This document shows positions 28,671 to 38,737 of a stretch of 64,000 nt of DNA, in pieces. Positions within the stretch are counted from its first letter, which is position 1, and each line of letters starts with the position of its first letter. This DNA is from Pantoea deleyi. Lineage in GTDB: Bacteria > Pseudomonadota > Gammaproteobacteria > Enterobacterales > Enterobacteriaceae. A program made the position numbers and the translations under genes. The stretch lies in assembly GCF_022647325.1 (NCBI RefSeq), contig NZ_CP071405.1, forward strand, positions 1,054,001 through 1,118,000. The letters run 5' to 3'. The notes below the pieces were generated by a model that saw nothing but the letters and a program-made list of their open reading frames with translations, did no database searches and had not been told where the DNA came from.

Positions 28671-31112
28671 ATGGCTGAAACATCCTCCCGCTCCGGAAAG
28701 GGGCTGGGAATTGCATCCGTGCTGCTCGGGCTGGTGCTGCTTGCCACCGGTCTGTTTTTTGCCATCGGCGGCGGCAAACTGGTCGCCCTTGGCGGCAGCT
28801 GGTACTTTTTAATTGCGGGTATCGTCACGATCCTCTCCGCCGTTCAGTTCTTCCGCCGCAAATCGTCGGCAGCGGTTCTGTTCCTGCTGGTCTTCGTCGG
28901 CACCCTGATCTGGTCGCTGTTCGACGCGGGTCTGGAGTTCTGGCCGCTGGTTTCCCGTCTGATGGTGCCTGCCGGACTGACGCTGCTGGCCTTCCTGATC
29001 TGGCCTTCACTGCGCAAGCGTGAAGGTAAGCACTCACTGGCGAAACCCGCTTATCTCTTCTCTGCGCTGCTGGCGGCCGGCATGGTGGCGACCCTGGTGC
29101 AGATGTTCCAGCCGCATCCGACCGTGGCAGGAACAGGCGAAGAGCTGCCGCTGATCCCGGTGGATAAGGCAAAACAGCAGAAAGACTGGGATAACTACGG
29201 TAATACCCCTCAGGGCAGCCGCTTCGTCGCGCTGGATCAGATCACCCGCGACAACGTAAAAGATCTGCAGGTGGCCTGGACCTTCCGCACCGGCGATACC
29301 CCGGTCAGCCCGACCGGTAACGGCGCAGAAGATCAGCAGACCCCTCTGCAGGTCGGCAACACGCTTTACCTCTGCACACCGCACAACAACGTCATCGCCG
29401 TTGAAGCCAATACCGGTAAGCAGATCTGGAAACGCGAAATCAATGCACAGGCGGAAGTCTGGCCACGCTGCCGTGGTCTGGCCTACTTTGATGCGACCAA
29501 ACCGCTGCAGCAGCCAGACAAGCCAGGCTCCACGCCGGTGCCTGCCGCTGTGCTGCCCGCTGGCGACAGCTGTCAGCGCCGTATCCTGATGAACACCATC
29601 GATGCGCGTCTGATTGCTATCAACGCCGACAACGGTGAGTTCTGTGAAAACTTCGGTAATCACGGCATTGTCGATCTCAAAGCCGGCCTGGGTCAGGCGC
29701 CGGATCCGCAGTATCAGCTGACGTCCGCGCCAACCCTGGCGGGCACCACTGTGGTGGTCGGCGGTCGCGTTGCCGACAACGTGCAGACAGACATGCCGGG
29801 TGGGGTACTGCGTGGCTTCGACGTCATCACCGGCCAGATGCGCTGGGCGTTTGACCCGGGCAATGCGGATCCGAATGCGATCCTGATGCCGGGCAAAGAG
29901 TACACCCGCAGTACGCCGAACTCCTGGGCACCGATGTCCTACGACCCGGAAATGAACACCGTGTTTATTCCGATGGGCAGCTCGTCAGTTGACCTCTGGG
30001 GCGCGAACCGTACCGAACTGGATCACAAATATGGGGCGTCGGTTCTGGCGCTGGATGCCACCACCGGCAAAGAGAAGTGGGTCTATCAGACCGTTCACAA
30101 CGATCTGTGGGACTTCGACCTGCCGATGCAGCCAAGCCTGATCGACTTCCCGCAGAAGGATGGCAGCACCACGCCAGCGGTGGTGATTGGCGGTAAAACC
30201 GGCATGATCTTCGTGCTTGACCGTATGACCGGCAAGCCGCTGACCAAAGTCGAAGAGCTGCCGATGCCGCAGGGTCATATCCCGAACGAGCAGTACACCA
30301 AAACTCAGCCACACTCCACCGGCATGCCGCAGATTGGCAACCAGACGCTGAAAGAGTCTGACATGTGGGGCGCGACGCCGTTTGATCAGCTGGCGTGCCG
30401 CATTGGTTTCAAATCAATGCGCTACAACGGCCTGTTCACCGTGCCGGATACCGACAAGTCTCTGAGCTTCCCGGGTTCGCTGGGGGGAATGAACTGGGGC
30501 AGCATGTCGATGGATCCGAACAACCATCTGCTGTTCGTCAATGACATGCGTCTGGGCCTGTGGGTGCAGATGATCCCGGCGGATACCCACAACACGGCGC
30601 GCGGCAGCAACGGCGGTGAAGCGATCAACACCGGTATGGGTGCGGTTCCGCTGAAAGGCACGCCTTATGCCGTAAACAAAAACCGCTTCATGTCGCCGCT
30701 GGGCATCCCCTGTCAGAAACCGCCATTCGGTACGCTGTCAGCGATCGATATGAAAACCCAGAAAATCGTCTGGCAGGTTCCGGTCGGTACGGTGCAGGAT
30801 ACCGGTCCGTTTGGCATCAAGATGCGCATGAAAATGCCAATCGGCATGCCAACGCTGGGCGGTACGCTGGCCACGCAGGGTGGCCTGGTGTTCATCGCCG
30901 GTACGCAGGATTACTATCTGCGCGCCTTTGATGCCTCAACCGGTAAAGAGGTGTGGAAAGCACGCCTGCCGGTCGGCAGCCAGGGCGGCCCGATGAGCTA
31001 CGTCTCACCAAAAGATGGCAAGCAGTACATTCTGATCTCGGCGGGTGGCGCACGTCAGTCACCGGATCGCGGTGACTATGTGATTGCTTACGCGCTGCCA
31101 GACAGCAAGTAA
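28671..31112 (+). CDS. Membrane-bound PQQ-dependent dehydrogenase (glucose/quinate/shikimate family)
   Basis: 813 residues from the ATG at 28671, preceded by CAGGAGAG; the frame is open 243 bases further up but that part looks unlike protein. Residues 1-140 hold about five membrane segments, as in E. coli Gcd (796). The rest is the periplasmic eight-bladed PQQ propeller, with landmarks CPHN-like LCTPHNNVIAVEANTG, TSAPTLAG, NSWAPMSYDPE, YQTVHNDLWDFDLPMQPSL (metal/PQQ region) and VISAGG-like ILISAGGARQ at the end. It oxidises a sugar or polyol in the periplasm and feeds electrons to ubiquinone. It is related to but distinct from E. coli Gcd, so glucose is not certain; quinate or another polyol is possible. 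PQQ synthesis genes are not in the window. Confidence 0.85.
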   Translation: MAETSSRSGKGLGIASVLLGLVLLATGLFFAIGGGKLVALGGSWYFLIAGIVTILSAVQFFRRKSSAAVLFLLVFVGTLIWSLFDAGLEFWPLVSRLMVPAGLTLLAFLIWPSLRKREGKHSLAKPAYLFSALLAAGMVATLVQMFQPHPTVAGTGEELPLIPVDKAKQQKDWDNYGNTPQGSRFVALDQITRDNVKDLQVAWTFRTGDTPVSPTGNGAEDQQTPLQVGNTLYLCTPHNNVIAVEANTGKQIWKREINAQAEVWPRCRGLAYFDATKPLQQPDKPGSTPVPAAVLPAGDSCQRRILMNTIDARLIAINADNGEFCENFGNHGIVDLKAGLGQAPDPQYQLTSAPTLAGTTVVVGGRVADNVQTDMPGGVLRGFDVITGQMRWAFDPGNADPNAILMPGKEYTRSTPNSWAPMSYDPEMNTVFIPMGSSSVDLWGANRTELDHKYGASVLALDATTGKEKWVYQTVHNDLWDFDLPMQPSLIDFPQKDGSTTPAVVIGGKTGMIFVLDRMTGKPLTKVEELPMPQGHIPNEQYTKTQPHSTGMPQIGNQTLKESDMWGATPFDQLACRIGFKSMRYNGLFTVPDTDKSLSFPGSLGGMNWGSMSMDPNNHLLFVNDMRLGLWVQMIPADTHNTARGSNGGEAINTGMGAVPLKGTPYAVNKNRFMSPLGIPCQKPPFGTLSAIDMKTQKIVWQVPVGTVQDTGPFGIKMRMKMPIGMPTLGGTLATQGGLVFIAGTQDYYLRAFDASTGKEVWKARLPVGSQGGPMSYVSPKDGKQYILISAGGARQSPDRGDYVIAYALPDSK

Positions 31113-31124
31113 CGACCAGCAAAC

Positions 31125-31154
31125 AAAAGGGCCGACACTGTCGGCCCTTTTTTT
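31125..31154. terminator. Bidirectional terminator between the PQQ dehydrogenase and the emfourin gene
   Basis: AAAAGGGCCGACA, CTG, TGTCGGCCCTTTTTTT. The A-run and T-run let it serve both converging units. Confidence 0.9.
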
Positions 31155-31485
31155 ATTTCCCGTCGCGCCAGAGCGCCTGCAGTTCAGGCGGCGCCACCTG
31201 TTCCGGAATCAGCAGCACAATGGTGCCGGACTCCCGCCGCGTCGCATACTGAATCTGAATGCGGAAATAGCGCTGGTCGCCGCTGCCCACCTGTGCGGCT
31301 TTCTCCTCGGGTTCGCCCAGCGGCATGGCCTGCTCCAGCGCGTGACAGACCCGCTGTTTTTCAGGCGGAGGCAGTTCGCCCAGCATAAAGCGCCGCTCGG
31401 CGCGCAGCCCCGGAAGAAAAGCCATGCCGCCTTCCCGTGCGACGACGACGGTAGCATCATCGGTAAGTTCGGGCAGGTCACTCAT
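31153..31485 (-). CDS. Emfourin-type protealysin inhibitor
   Basis: 110 residues starting MSDLPELTDDATV. The ATG at 31485 overlaps the protealysin stop as ATGA, so translation is coupled. A longer frame starting at 31506 would lie inside the protease gene and is less likely. Length and content (VVVAREGGMAFLPGL, ERRFMLGELPP, RRESGTIVLLIPE) fit emfourin, the cytosolic slow-binding inhibitor encoded next to protealysin in Serratia proteamaculans. It probably keeps the neighbouring intracellular metalloprotease in check. The identification rests on size, position and remembered family features. Confidence 0.75.
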   Translation of the reverse strand: MSDLPELTDDATVVVAREGGMAFLPGLRAERRFMLGELPPPEKQRVCHALEQAMPLGEPEEKAAQVGSGDQRYFRIQIQYATRRESGTIVLLIPEQVAPPELQALWRDGK

Positions 31486-32495
31486 AGCACGCCAACCTCC
31501 TTCCACGCCTGTTCGATAGCCCTGCTGACCGACTGATTAAACCGTTTTTCGCCGTGCTGAACCGTGAAGCGGGCAAAGGTTTTGAAGTCCGCATCCTGCG
31601 GGAGTTCATCGTCGCACAGGGTGTCATACCAGGCGTAACCCGCCTGTTCCCACGCATAGCCGCCCAGCGCTGTGGCCGCCAGATAAAACGCGCGATTAGG
31701 AATGCCGGAGTTGATATGCACGCCGCCATTATCCTCACGCGTCTTCACATAGTGATCCATATGCGCAGGCTGTGGGTCTTTGCCCAGCATCGGGTCATCA
31801 TAGGCGGTGCCCGGTTCAGACATGGATCGCAGGCCACGCCCGTTAATGCCTTTTGCCAGCAGCCCTTCGCCGATGATCCAGTCCGCCTCATCGGCAGGCT
31901 GTTTCTGACTGAACTGCTTCACCAGCGAGCCGAAGACATCCGACAGCGATTCGTTCAGCGCGCCCGCCTGCTCGAAATAGATCAGCCCGGCTTCATTTTC
32001 CGTGACGCCGTGGGCCAGCTCATGTGCCACCACGTCGATCGCAATCGTGAAGCGATTGAAGATCTCGCCGTCACCATCGCCAAAGACCATCTGCTGACCG
32101 TTCCAGAAGGCGTTCTGATACTTATCACCGTAGTGGATGGTACCCGGCAGCTTCAGGCCCTGACCATCCAGCGAGTTACGCTGATACGCCTGCCAGAAGA
32201 AATCGTAGGTCACGCCCAGGTAGTCCCAGGCTTCGTCCGCCGCCACATCGCCATTGCCCGGCTGGCCCTCCTGGCGAATCAGCTTACCCGGCAGGGTCTG
32301 CTGGCGTTGCGCATCATAAATTTCACGATCCACATGGCCGCCTGCGGCCGTTTTTGCCACCGCTGGCTTCTGCCAGTGCTCGGCCATCAGGTGCTGAACG
32401 TGGGTCAGAGTACGGCGCGCCTGCTCCTGCTGGTGGCCGGAACCGTGAGCGATGATCTTACGAAGGATATAGGGAGGAATAACGCAGTAAGCCAT
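31482..32495 (-). CDS. Protealysin-type M4 metalloprotease
   Basis: 337 residues (Serratia protealysin 341). There is no signal peptide; a short propeptide of about 50 residues begins with the PPYIL motif typical of protealysin-like precursors. The zinc site is complete: HELAH at 158-162 and the third ligand Glu182 (NESLSDVFGS). The catalytic His260 is in GGVHINSGIPN, followed by RAFYLAATALGGYAWEQAGYAWYDTL. It is a cytoplasmic thermolysin-like protease; in Serratia it has been linked to cleavage of actin and OmpX and to invasion of eukaryotic cells. It forms a two-gene unit with the inhibitor downstream. No obvious regulatory site was seen in the 108 bp before it. Confidence 0.92.
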   Translation of the reverse strand: MAYCVIPPYILRKIIAHGSGHQQEQARRTLTHVQHLMAEHWQKPAVAKTAAGGHVDREIYDAQRQQTLPGKLIRQEGQPGNGDVAADEAWDYLGVTYDFFWQAYQRNSLDGQGLKLPGTIHYGDKYQNAFWNGQQMVFGDGDGEIFNRFTIAIDVVAHELAHGVTENEAGLIYFEQAGALNESLSDVFGSLVKQFSQKQPADEADWIIGEGLLAKGINGRGLRSMSEPGTAYDDPMLGKDPQPAHMDHYVKTREDNGGVHINSGIPNRAFYLAATALGGYAWEQAGYAWYDTLCDDELPQDADFKTFARFTVQHGEKRFNQSVSRAIEQAWKEVGVL

Positions 32496-32603
32496 ATGAG
32501 ACTCCTTGGCATCAGGAATGGTCCAGAAAGTATAGACCCTCAGGCTGGAGAGGCCTCATCAGTGAGGCCAGCGTTAATCAGAGAAACGGGCAGGGCGGCG
32601 GAA

Positions 32604-33977
32604 TCAGGCGAGGTTTTTGCGGCGGCGTTTTTTCTCGGGCACTAACTGCGTGACCTGGCTTTCCACCCAGCCATCATCAAGACGGGTGCGCAGCAGATCG
32701 CCGCTCTGAAGCTGTCCGGTGTTTTTCACCACCTGACCGGCGGTGTCGGTGGTCACGCTGAACCCTCGCGCCAGCGTGGCCAGCGGACTGACGCCTTCCA
32801 GCTGAGCGACCCGCTGACCAAAGATCTGTTTGCGGCTGTTCAGCTGTTTTTCCATGCTCTGCTGCAGGCGATAGTGCCAGCTCTGCAGCTGTTTCTGCGC
32901 CTCAAACAGACGCTGCTGCGGCTGCTGCGCGCTGAGGCGATGGAGCAGACGATCCTGCTGGCGCGTGGCGTGGCGCAGACGATTTTCCATCGCCTCACCC
33001 AGACGCTGCTGCAGACGGAACAGGGCCGTCTGCTGGCGGGCCAGGCGCAGCTGAGGATGCTGCTGTTGCAGGCGATGCTCCAGACGACTGTAGAGCCGCT
33101 GCTGGCGGGCCAGATAGTAATCCATCGCCATCTCCAGCCGCTGCTGCTGCGACTGTAACTGACGCAGCAGCTCAACCTGATTCCGGCTGACCAGCTCGGC
33201 CGCGGCGGAGGGGGTGGGCGCACGCAGATCCGCCACAAAGTCGGCAATGGTCACGTCCGTTTCATGGCCGACCGCGCTGACGATGGGAATGCGGCTGGCA
33301 AAGATGGCGCGCGCGACGCGTTCGTCGTTAAAGCTCCACAAATCTTCCAGCGATCCGCCGCCGCGACCGACAATTAACACGTCGCATTCATTGCGCAGGT
33401 TCGCGATTTCGATCGCCCGGACGATAGCCGCCGGGGCATCAACGCCCTGAACCACGGTGGGATAGATCACAACGGGCAGGGAGGGGTCGCGACGATGCAG
33501 CACGCGCAACACATCATGCAGCGCCGCGCCGGTAGAGGAGGTGATCACCCCGACCTGATGCGCCGGGTCCGGCAGCGGTTGCTTGTGCTGCGGCTCGAAC
33601 AGGCCTTCGGTTGCCAGCTTTGCCTTCAGCAGTTCAAACTGCTGCTGCAGCAGACCTTCGCCCGCCGGATGCATGCTTTCGGCAATCAGCTGATAGTCGC
33701 CGCGCGGCTCATAGAGTGTGATATTGGCGCGGACCAGCACCTGCTGACCGTGCTGAGGCCGGAAGGTCACGCGGCGGTTGCTGTTGCGGAACATGGCACA
33801 GCGAACCTGCGCGCCATCATCCTTCAGCGTAAAGTACCAGTGACCGGATGCCGGCTGTGTGAAATTGGAGATCTCGGCGCTGATCCAGACCAGGCCCATC
33901 TCTTTCTCCAGCAGCTGACGCACTGTCGTATTGAGGCGGCTGACGGTAAAAATATTGGCGATCGGTGGCAGCGACAT
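32604..33977 (-). CDS. xseA: Exodeoxyribonuclease VII large subunit
   Basis: 457 residues from [16 protein letters not shown] (E. coli 456); a TTG 21 bases upstream is open but has no better ribosome-binding site. The OB-fold DNA-binding domain covers about 1-105 and is nearly identical to E. coli. The catalytic core has [14 protein letters not shown] near 145, [19 protein letters not shown] near 215-235 and [20 protein letters not shown] near 255-275. A long Gln/Leu/Arg-rich coiled coil occupies about 285-400. With XseB it degrades single-stranded DNA. It is divergent from guaB as in E. coli. Confidence 0.96.
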   Translation of the reverse strand: MSLPPIANIFTVSRLNTTVRQLLEKEMGLVWISAEISNFTQPASGHWYFTLKDDGAQVRCAMFRNSNRRVTFRPQHGQQVLVRANITLYEPRGDYQLIAESMHPAGEGLLQQQFELLKAKLATEGLFEPQHKQPLPDPAHQVGVITSSTGAALHDVLRVLHRRDPSLPVVIYPTVVQGVDAPAAIVRAIEIANLRNECDVLIVGRGGGSLEDLWSFNDERVARAIFASRIPIVSAVGHETDVTIADFVADLRAPTPSAAAELVSRNQVELLRQLQSQQQRLEMAMDYYLARQQRLYSRLEHRLQQQHPQLRLARQQTALFRLQQRLGEAMENRLRHATRQQDRLLHRLSAQQPQQRLFEAQKQLQSWHYRLQQSMEKQLNSRKQIFGQRVAQLEGVSPLATLARGFSVTTDTAGQVVKNTGQLQSGDLLRTRLDDGWVESQVTQLVPEKKRRRKNLA

Positions 33978-34069
33978 GTGACGAAGATCAAATTCCAAAT
34001 CAGGAGGTTAATTCATCGATACTACAGTCCTGCCAGAGCGGATCAAGAGTTTTTCGTAAAAAATAGTGG

Positions 34070-34095
34070 AGGCAATCGATTACGGCCTGTATAAT
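34070..34095 (+). promoter_or_regulatory. guaBA promoter with PurR-type box
   Basis: AGGCAATCGATTACGG at 34070-34085 resembles the 16-bp PurR operator (central CG and near-palindromic GCAATCGATTAC). It is followed by a perfect -10 TATAAT at 34090-34095, with the box inside the promoter spacer, the same arrangement as in E. coli guaB. Confidence 0.65.
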
Positions 34096-34145
34096 GCCGC
34101 GGCAATATTTTATCTAATCTCAATCACCCGAGGTGGAGTATTGCC

Positions 34146-35612
34146 ATGTTAAGAATCGCTAAAGAAGCACTCACTTTTGACGACGTTCTGCTCGTTCCTG
34201 CTCACTCCACCGTCCTGCCAAACACGGCCGACCTCAGCACGCAGCTGACCAAAAATATCCGTTTGAATATTCCGATGCTCTCCGCCGCGATGGATACCGT
34301 CACCGAAGCGGGCCTGGCGATTGCGCTGGCACAGGAAGGCGGTCTGGGCTTCATCCACAAAAACATGTCGATCGAACGCCAGGCGGATGAAGTGCGTAAG
34401 GTGAAGAAGCACGAGAGCGGCGTCGTTACCGAACCGCAGACCGTTCTGCCGACCACGCCGCTGTCTGATGTCAAAGCGCTCACCGAGCGTAACGGTTTTG
34501 CAGGCTATCCGGTGGTGAACGGCGACAACGAACTGGTGGGGATCATCACCGGTCGTGACGTGCGCTTTGTCACCGACCTCTCTCAGCCTGTTTCTGCCGT
34601 CATGACCCCGAAAGATCGTCTGGTTACGGTAAAAGAGGGCGAGGCGCGCGACGTTGTCCTGCACAAAATGCATGAAAAACGCGTCGAGAAAGCGCTGGTG
34701 GTGGATGACAGCTTCCATCTGCTGGGCATGATCACCGTTAAAGACTTCCAGAAAGCCGAACGTAAACCTAACGCCTGTAAAGATGCGCAGGGTCGTCTGC
34801 GCGTCGGTGCGGCGGTGGGTGCCGGTGCCGGCAACGAAGAGCGTATCGATGCGCTGGTCGCGGCGGGCGTTGACGTGCTGCTGATTGACTCTTCTCACGG
34901 CCACTCTGAAGGTGTGCTGTCACGCATCCGCGAAACCCGTGCAAAATATCCGGACCTGGAGATCGTCGGCGGTAACGTGGCGACCGGTGCGGGCGCACTG
35001 GCGCTGGTTGACGCGGGCGTGAGCGCGGTGAAAGTAGGTATCGGCCCTGGCTCTATCTGTACGACCCGTATCGTGACCGGCGTGGGTGTACCGCAGATCA
35101 CTGCCGTTTCAGACGCCGTCGCTGCGCTGGAAGGCACCGGGATTCCGGTGATTGCCGATGGCGGTATCCGCTTCTCGGGTGACATCGCGAAAGCGATCGC
35201 GGCCGGTGCATCCTGTGTGATGGTTGGTTCGATGCTGGCAGGAACCGAAGAGTCTCCGGGTGAGATCGAACTCTATCAGGGCCGTTCATTCAAATCCTAT
35301 CGCGGTATGGGTTCCCTGGGCGCGATGTCCAAAGGCTCCTCAGACCGCTACTTCCAGACCGATAACGCCGCAGACAAACTGGTGCCGGAAGGTATCGAAG
35401 GCCGCGTAGCCTATAAAGGCCGTCTGAAAGAGATCGTTCACCAGCAGATGGGCGGACTGCGTTCGTGCATGGGCCTGACCGGCTGCCCGACCATTGATGA
35501 CCTGCGTACCAAAGCGGAGTTTGTCCGCATCAGCGGCGCGGGCATCAACGAGAGCCACGTACATGACGTGACCATCACCAAAGAGTCACCGAACTACCGC
35601 ATGGGTTCATAA
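34146..35612 (+). CDS. guaB: IMP dehydrogenase
   Basis: 488 residues, the same as E. coli. TIM-barrel enzyme with two CBS domains inserted at about 95-205 ([20 protein letters not shown] and [17 protein letters not shown]). Catalytic Cys305 lies in [13 protein letters not shown], and the mobile flap [20 protein letters not shown] is near 385-405. It converts IMP to XMP with NAD, the first step to GMP. It is followed after 68 bp by guaA in the same operon, with a short hairpin between. Confidence 0.98.
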   Translation: MLRIAKEALTFDDVLLVPAHSTVLPNTADLSTQLTKNIRLNIPMLSAAMDTVTEAGLAIALAQEGGLGFIHKNMSIERQADEVRKVKKHESGVVTEPQTVLPTTPLSDVKALTERNGFAGYPVVNGDNELVGIITGRDVRFVTDLSQPVSAVMTPKDRLVTVKEGEARDVVLHKMHEKRVEKALVVDDSFHLLGMITVKDFQKAERKPNACKDAQGRLRVGAAVGAGAGNEERIDALVAAGVDVLLIDSSHGHSEGVLSRIRETRAKYPDLEIVGGNVATGAGALALVDAGVSAVKVGIGPGSICTTRIVTGVGVPQITAVSDAVAALEGTGIPVIADGGIRFSGDIAKAIAAGASCVMVGSMLAGTEESPGEIELYQGRSFKSYRGMGSLGAMSKGSSDRYFQTDNAADKLVPEGIEGRVAYKGRLKEIVHQQMGGLRSCMGLTGCPTIDDLRTKAEFVRISGAGINESHVHDVTITKESPNYRMGS

Positions 35613-35623
35613 TCCCGATTTCC

Positions 35624-35648
35624 CGCCCGGCTTTAGCCGGGCGCTTTT
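35624..35648 (+). terminator. Short hairpin between guaB and guaA
   Basis: CGCCCGGC, TTTA, GCCGGGCG followed by CTTTTATT. A partial intergenic terminator or processing site inside the guaBA operon. Confidence 0.55.
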
Positions 35649-35680
35649 ATTGTTCAAGTCACCGTTCTGGAAAACCCTCA

Positions 35681-37261
35681 ATGACGACGGAAAATATCCA
35701 TAAGCACCGCATTCTGATTCTCGATTTCGGCTCACAATATACTCAGCTGGTCGCACGCCGCGTGCGCGAACTCGGCGTCTATTGTGAACTCTGGGCATGG
35801 GATGTCACTGAAGAGCAGATCCGCGCGTTCAACCCAAGCGGCATCATCCTTTCCGGTGGCCCGGAAAGCACCACTGAGCTGAACAGCCCGCGCGCGCCTG
35901 AATATGTTTTCAACGCGGGCGTGCCGGTGCTGGGCGTCTGCTACGGTATGCAGACCATGGCGATGCAGCTGGGCGGCAAAGTGGCGGGCTCAACCGAGCG
36001 TGAGTTTGGTTATGCGCAGGTTGAAGTCACCACGCCAAGCGCCCTGGTTCGCGATATCGAAGATGCGATCAGCGCCGCCGGTAAACCGCTGCTGGATGTC
36101 TGGATGAGCCACGGCGACAAAGTCACGGCCATCCCGGCGGACTTCGTGACCGTTGCCAGCACAGAAACCTGTCCGTTTGCCATCATGGCCAACGAAGAGA
36201 AGCGTTTCTACGGCGTGCAGTTCCACCCGGAAGTTACCCATACCCGCCAGGGTCTGCGGATGCTGGAGCGCTTCATCATCGACATCTGTGAATGTGAAGC
36301 CCTGTGGACGCCAGCCAAAATCATCGAAGATGCGGTTGAGCGCCTGCGCGAGCAGGTTGGCAACGACAAAGTGATCCTTGGTCTGTCAGGCGGTGTGGAC
36401 TCCTCCGTGACGGCGATGCTGCTGCATCGTGCGATTGGCGACCGTCTGACATGCGTGTTTGTGGACAACGGCCTGCTGCGCCTGAACGAAGCACAGCAGG
36501 TGATGGATATGTTCGGTGACCACTTTGGTCTGAACATCATCCATGTCCCGGCCGAAATGCGCTTCCTGGATGCGCTGGCTGGCATCGACGATCCGGAAGC
36601 GAAGCGTAAAACCATCGGCCGCGTCTTTGTGGAAGTGTTCGACGAAGAGGCGCTGAAGCTGCAGGACGTGAAGTGGCTGGCGCAGGGCACCATCTATCCT
36701 GACGTGATTGAGTCGGCGGCGTCGGCCACCGGTAAAGCACACGTCATCAAATCGCACCACAACGTCGGTGGCCTGCCGAAAGAGATGAAGATGGGCCTGG
36801 TTGAGCCGCTGAAAGAGCTGTTCAAAGACGAAGTGCGTAAGATTGGTCTGGAGCTGGGCCTGCCGTATGACATGCTGTTCCGCCATCCCTTCCCGGGTCC
36901 GGGTCTGGGCGTGCGCGTGCTGGGCGAAGTGAAGAAAGAGTACTGCGACCTGCTGCGTCGTGCCGATGCCATCTTCATCGAAGAGCTGCACAAAGCGGAT
37001 CTCTACAACAAAGTCAGCCAGGCATTTACCGTCTTCCTGCCGGTCCGTTCGGTCGGTGTGATGGGCGATGGCCGCAAATATGACTGGGTTGTCTCGCTGC
37101 GTGCAGTGGAAACCATCGACTTCATGACCGCTCACTGGGCGCACCTGCCCTATGATTTCCTGGGCCGCGTCTCTAACCGCATCATCAACGAAGTCGACGG
37201 CATCTCCCGCGTAGTCTATGACATCAGCGGTAAGCCACCGGCAACGATTGAGTGGGAATAA
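35681..37261 (+). CDS. guaA: GMP synthase (glutamine-hydrolysing)
   Basis: 526 residues (E. coli 525). N-terminal class I glutamine amidotransferase with Cys87 (GVCYGMQTM), His182 and Glu184 (QFHPEVTH). ATP pyrophosphatase domain with the PP-loop LSGGVDSSV near 233-241. C-terminal dimerisation domain with the [16 protein letters not shown] block near 405. It aminates XMP to GMP. It ends the guaBA operon before a strong terminator. Confidence 0.98.
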   Translation: MTTENIHKHRILILDFGSQYTQLVARRVRELGVYCELWAWDVTEEQIRAFNPSGIILSGGPESTTELNSPRAPEYVFNAGVPVLGVCYGMQTMAMQLGGKVAGSTEREFGYAQVEVTTPSALVRDIEDAISAAGKPLLDVWMSHGDKVTAIPADFVTVASTETCPFAIMANEEKRFYGVQFHPEVTHTRQGLRMLERFIIDICECEALWTPAKIIEDAVERLREQVGNDKVILGLSGGVDSSVTAMLLHRAIGDRLTCVFVDNGLLRLNEAQQVMDMFGDHFGLNIIHVPAEMRFLDALAGIDDPEAKRKTIGRVFVEVFDEEALKLQDVKWLAQGTIYPDVIESAASATGKAHVIKSHHNVGGLPKEMKMGLVEPLKELFKDEVRKIGLELGLPYDMLFRHPFPGPGLGVRVLGEVKKEYCDLLRRADAIFIEELHKADLYNKVSQAFTVFLPVRSVGVMGDGRKYDWVVSLRAVETIDFMTAHWAHLPYDFLGRVSNRIINEVDGISRVVYDISGKPPATIEWE

Positions 37262-37296
37262 CCCCTCTCCGGCGGATTAACGCCTGACCCTTCTGA

Positions 37297-37322
37297 AGCC
37301 CGCTGACCCGCGGGCTTTTTTA
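37297..37322 (+). terminator. Terminator of guaBA
   Basis: AGCCCGC, TGACCC, GCGGGCT followed by TTTTTT. Confidence 0.88.
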
Positions 37323-37560
37323 CCGGCTTAATCCCCCGCAAGGCCTGTTTTAACTTTTCAGCACATCCACACGCATCGCTGGCGATTTTCTGTTCACTTT
37401 GCCAGAAATTACGCTATTCTCCCTGCAGTAAAAGCCTGCACCTGCTGCTCGTTGTGTCCTGCTTTTATCCGCCGCTTCGATAATCCGTATCCTCAAGCCG
37501 CTTACTGAAATGCCTGCTAATCGGGCACGTCGTGATCCTTACGCCATCAGGAATGTTGTC

Positions 37561-38334
37561 ATGCTCTCACTGAAAGTGTTCAGCCTGTTTTTTGTTGCCG
37601 TACTGCTGCTGTCGCTGGGTGCCAGCATCGCGCAGGCGACGCGTCACGGTGAAACCGCAGAGCGGGGCGGCTGGGCAACGGCCCGCCGCGATTCAGCCGG
37701 TATCGCGCCCGATCCGCGCGCGCTGTACAGCCTGGCTATCGTTCAGGTCTACGCCGCGCCGACCTATGGCTGGAAAGGGCGGGTAGCGGTGCATCCCTGG
37801 ATCATCTTCAAGCGTGCCGGTGAAACGCGCTACACGCGCTATGAAGTGATCAGCTGGGGCAGCGGCGATAAAGTCCGCCGCAATTCCAGCCTCCCCGATG
37901 GCTACTGGTATGGCGCAAAACCCAGGCTGCTGGTGGAGCACCGTGGGCCGGAAGCGCAGGCGATGATCCCGCAGATTGAAGCCGCGATTCAATCTTATCC
38001 GTGGCCGACCACTTACCGTGCCTGGCCTGGGCCGAACAGCAACACCTTCCTGGCGCATATCGGCCGGGAAGTGCCAGCCCTGAAGCTTGATCTGCCCGCG
38101 AACGCGCTGGGTAAAGATTACCGGCCACTGTGGCGTCCAGTCGGGCTGCCCCCTTCCGGGCGCGGCGTGCAGGTGTCGATTCTGGGTGTGGCGGGCGTGA
38201 CACTGGGCGCGGAAGAGGGGTTTGAGGTGAATCTGCTGGGGCTGAATATGGGACTCGATTTTATGCCGTTCCGGCTGCGGCTGCCGTTCATCGGCGGGCT
38301 GGGCAATGATAATCTTCAGCAGGATAAGCCCTGA
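37561..38334 (+). CDS. DUF3750 family exported protein
   Basis: 257 residues from the ATG at 37561, preceded by CAGGAATG; an in-frame ATG at 37510 lacks a ribosome-binding site. The N-terminus MLSLKVFSLFFVAVLLLSLGASIAQA is cut here for length: it is a hydrophobic leader over residues 1-26, either a signal peptide or an anchor. The body shows conserved stretches WIIFKRAGETRYTRYEVISW, LPDGYWYGAKP and GPNSNTFLAHIGREVPAL typical of DUF3750. The pattern of His, Cys-free and Asn-Ser-Asn-Thr residues suggests an enzyme fold, but no function is known. It stands alone between the guaBA terminator and a convergent YodC-like gene. Confidence 0.78.
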   Translation: MLSLKVFSLFFVAVLLLSLGASIAQATRHGETAERGGWATARRDSAGIAPDPRALYSLAIVQVYAAPTYGWKGRVAVHPWIIFKRAGETRYTRYEVISWGSGDKVRRNSSLPDGYWYGAKPRLLVEHRGPEAQAMIPQIEAAIQSYPWPTTYRAWPGPNSNTFLAHIGREVPALKLDLPANALGKDYRPLWRPVGLPPSGRGVQVSILGVAGVTLGAEEGFEVNLLGLNMGLDFMPFRLRLPFIGGLGNDNLQQDKP

Positions 38335-38340
38335 CAGTCA

Positions 38341-38357
38341 GGCCCCGACCGGGGCCA
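38341..38357. terminator. Small hairpin between DUF3750 and the YodC-like gene
   Basis: GGCCCC-GACC-GGGGCC followed by ATTTCAT. A weak stem shared by the two convergent genes, without a proper T-run. Confidence 0.4.
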
Positions 38358-38364
38358 TTTCATC

Positions 38365-38544
38365 TCAGCAGACCCCAAAGTCACCCTCTTCGTGATAGAG
38401 GTTGACGCTCTCTGCGTTGACTTCAATCTCCTTCTTCGTTGCATCATCCACCCGCGCGCACCACAGGGTGTCGCCTTCGACCCGAAGCACCTGCATTTTT
38501 GGGCCGCCGGTTTTCGACTGAACAAAATCCTCTGCTTTAAACAT
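38365..38544 (-). CDS. YodC-like DUF2158 small protein
   Basis: 59 residues from MFKAEDFVQSKTGGPKM, preceded by GGAGGCAGG; the longer open frame extending to 38673 runs into the divergent promoter region and is rejected. The pattern (D/E)xVxxKxGGPxM followed by VxxW(C)ARxxD is that of the DUF2158/YodC family, about 60 residues with an SH3-like beta barrel predicted. Function unknown. It is divergent from the toxin-antitoxin-like pair. Confidence 0.7.
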   Translation of the reverse strand: MFKAEDFVQSKTGGPKMQVLRVEGDTLWCARVDDATKKEIEVNAESVNLYHEEGDFGVC

Positions 38545-38690
38545 CCTGCCTCCGCTGTTTGCTGTTAATGACGCCATGTGAAAAGTGGCGCTGATGATTT
38601 TTTGCGTACCGTTTTCCAGTTTATACCCTGGCTGTTTTACTGCGAGAAAAAGTCTGCGCATGCTACGTCGCACGAAGATATTTTCGCTGA

Positions 38691-38706
38691 GTTGTCAGTT
38701 GACAAC
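38691..38706. promoter_or_regulatory. Perfect inverted repeat, candidate operator of the TA-like pair
   Basis: GTTGTCA-GT-TGACAAC: 7-bp arms and 2-bp centre. It contains a consensus -35 hexamer TTGACA (38699-38704) and lies 31 bases before the first gene of the pair. The matching -10 is poor (around 38722-38728, AGGATA), so the promoter is not certain. A palindrome over the promoter of a small-protein/HTH pair is what an autoregulated toxin-antitoxin operon would show. Confidence 0.5.
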
Positions 38707-38737
38707 CGCTCGGTTCAGCGTCAGGATAGGGAAAAAT

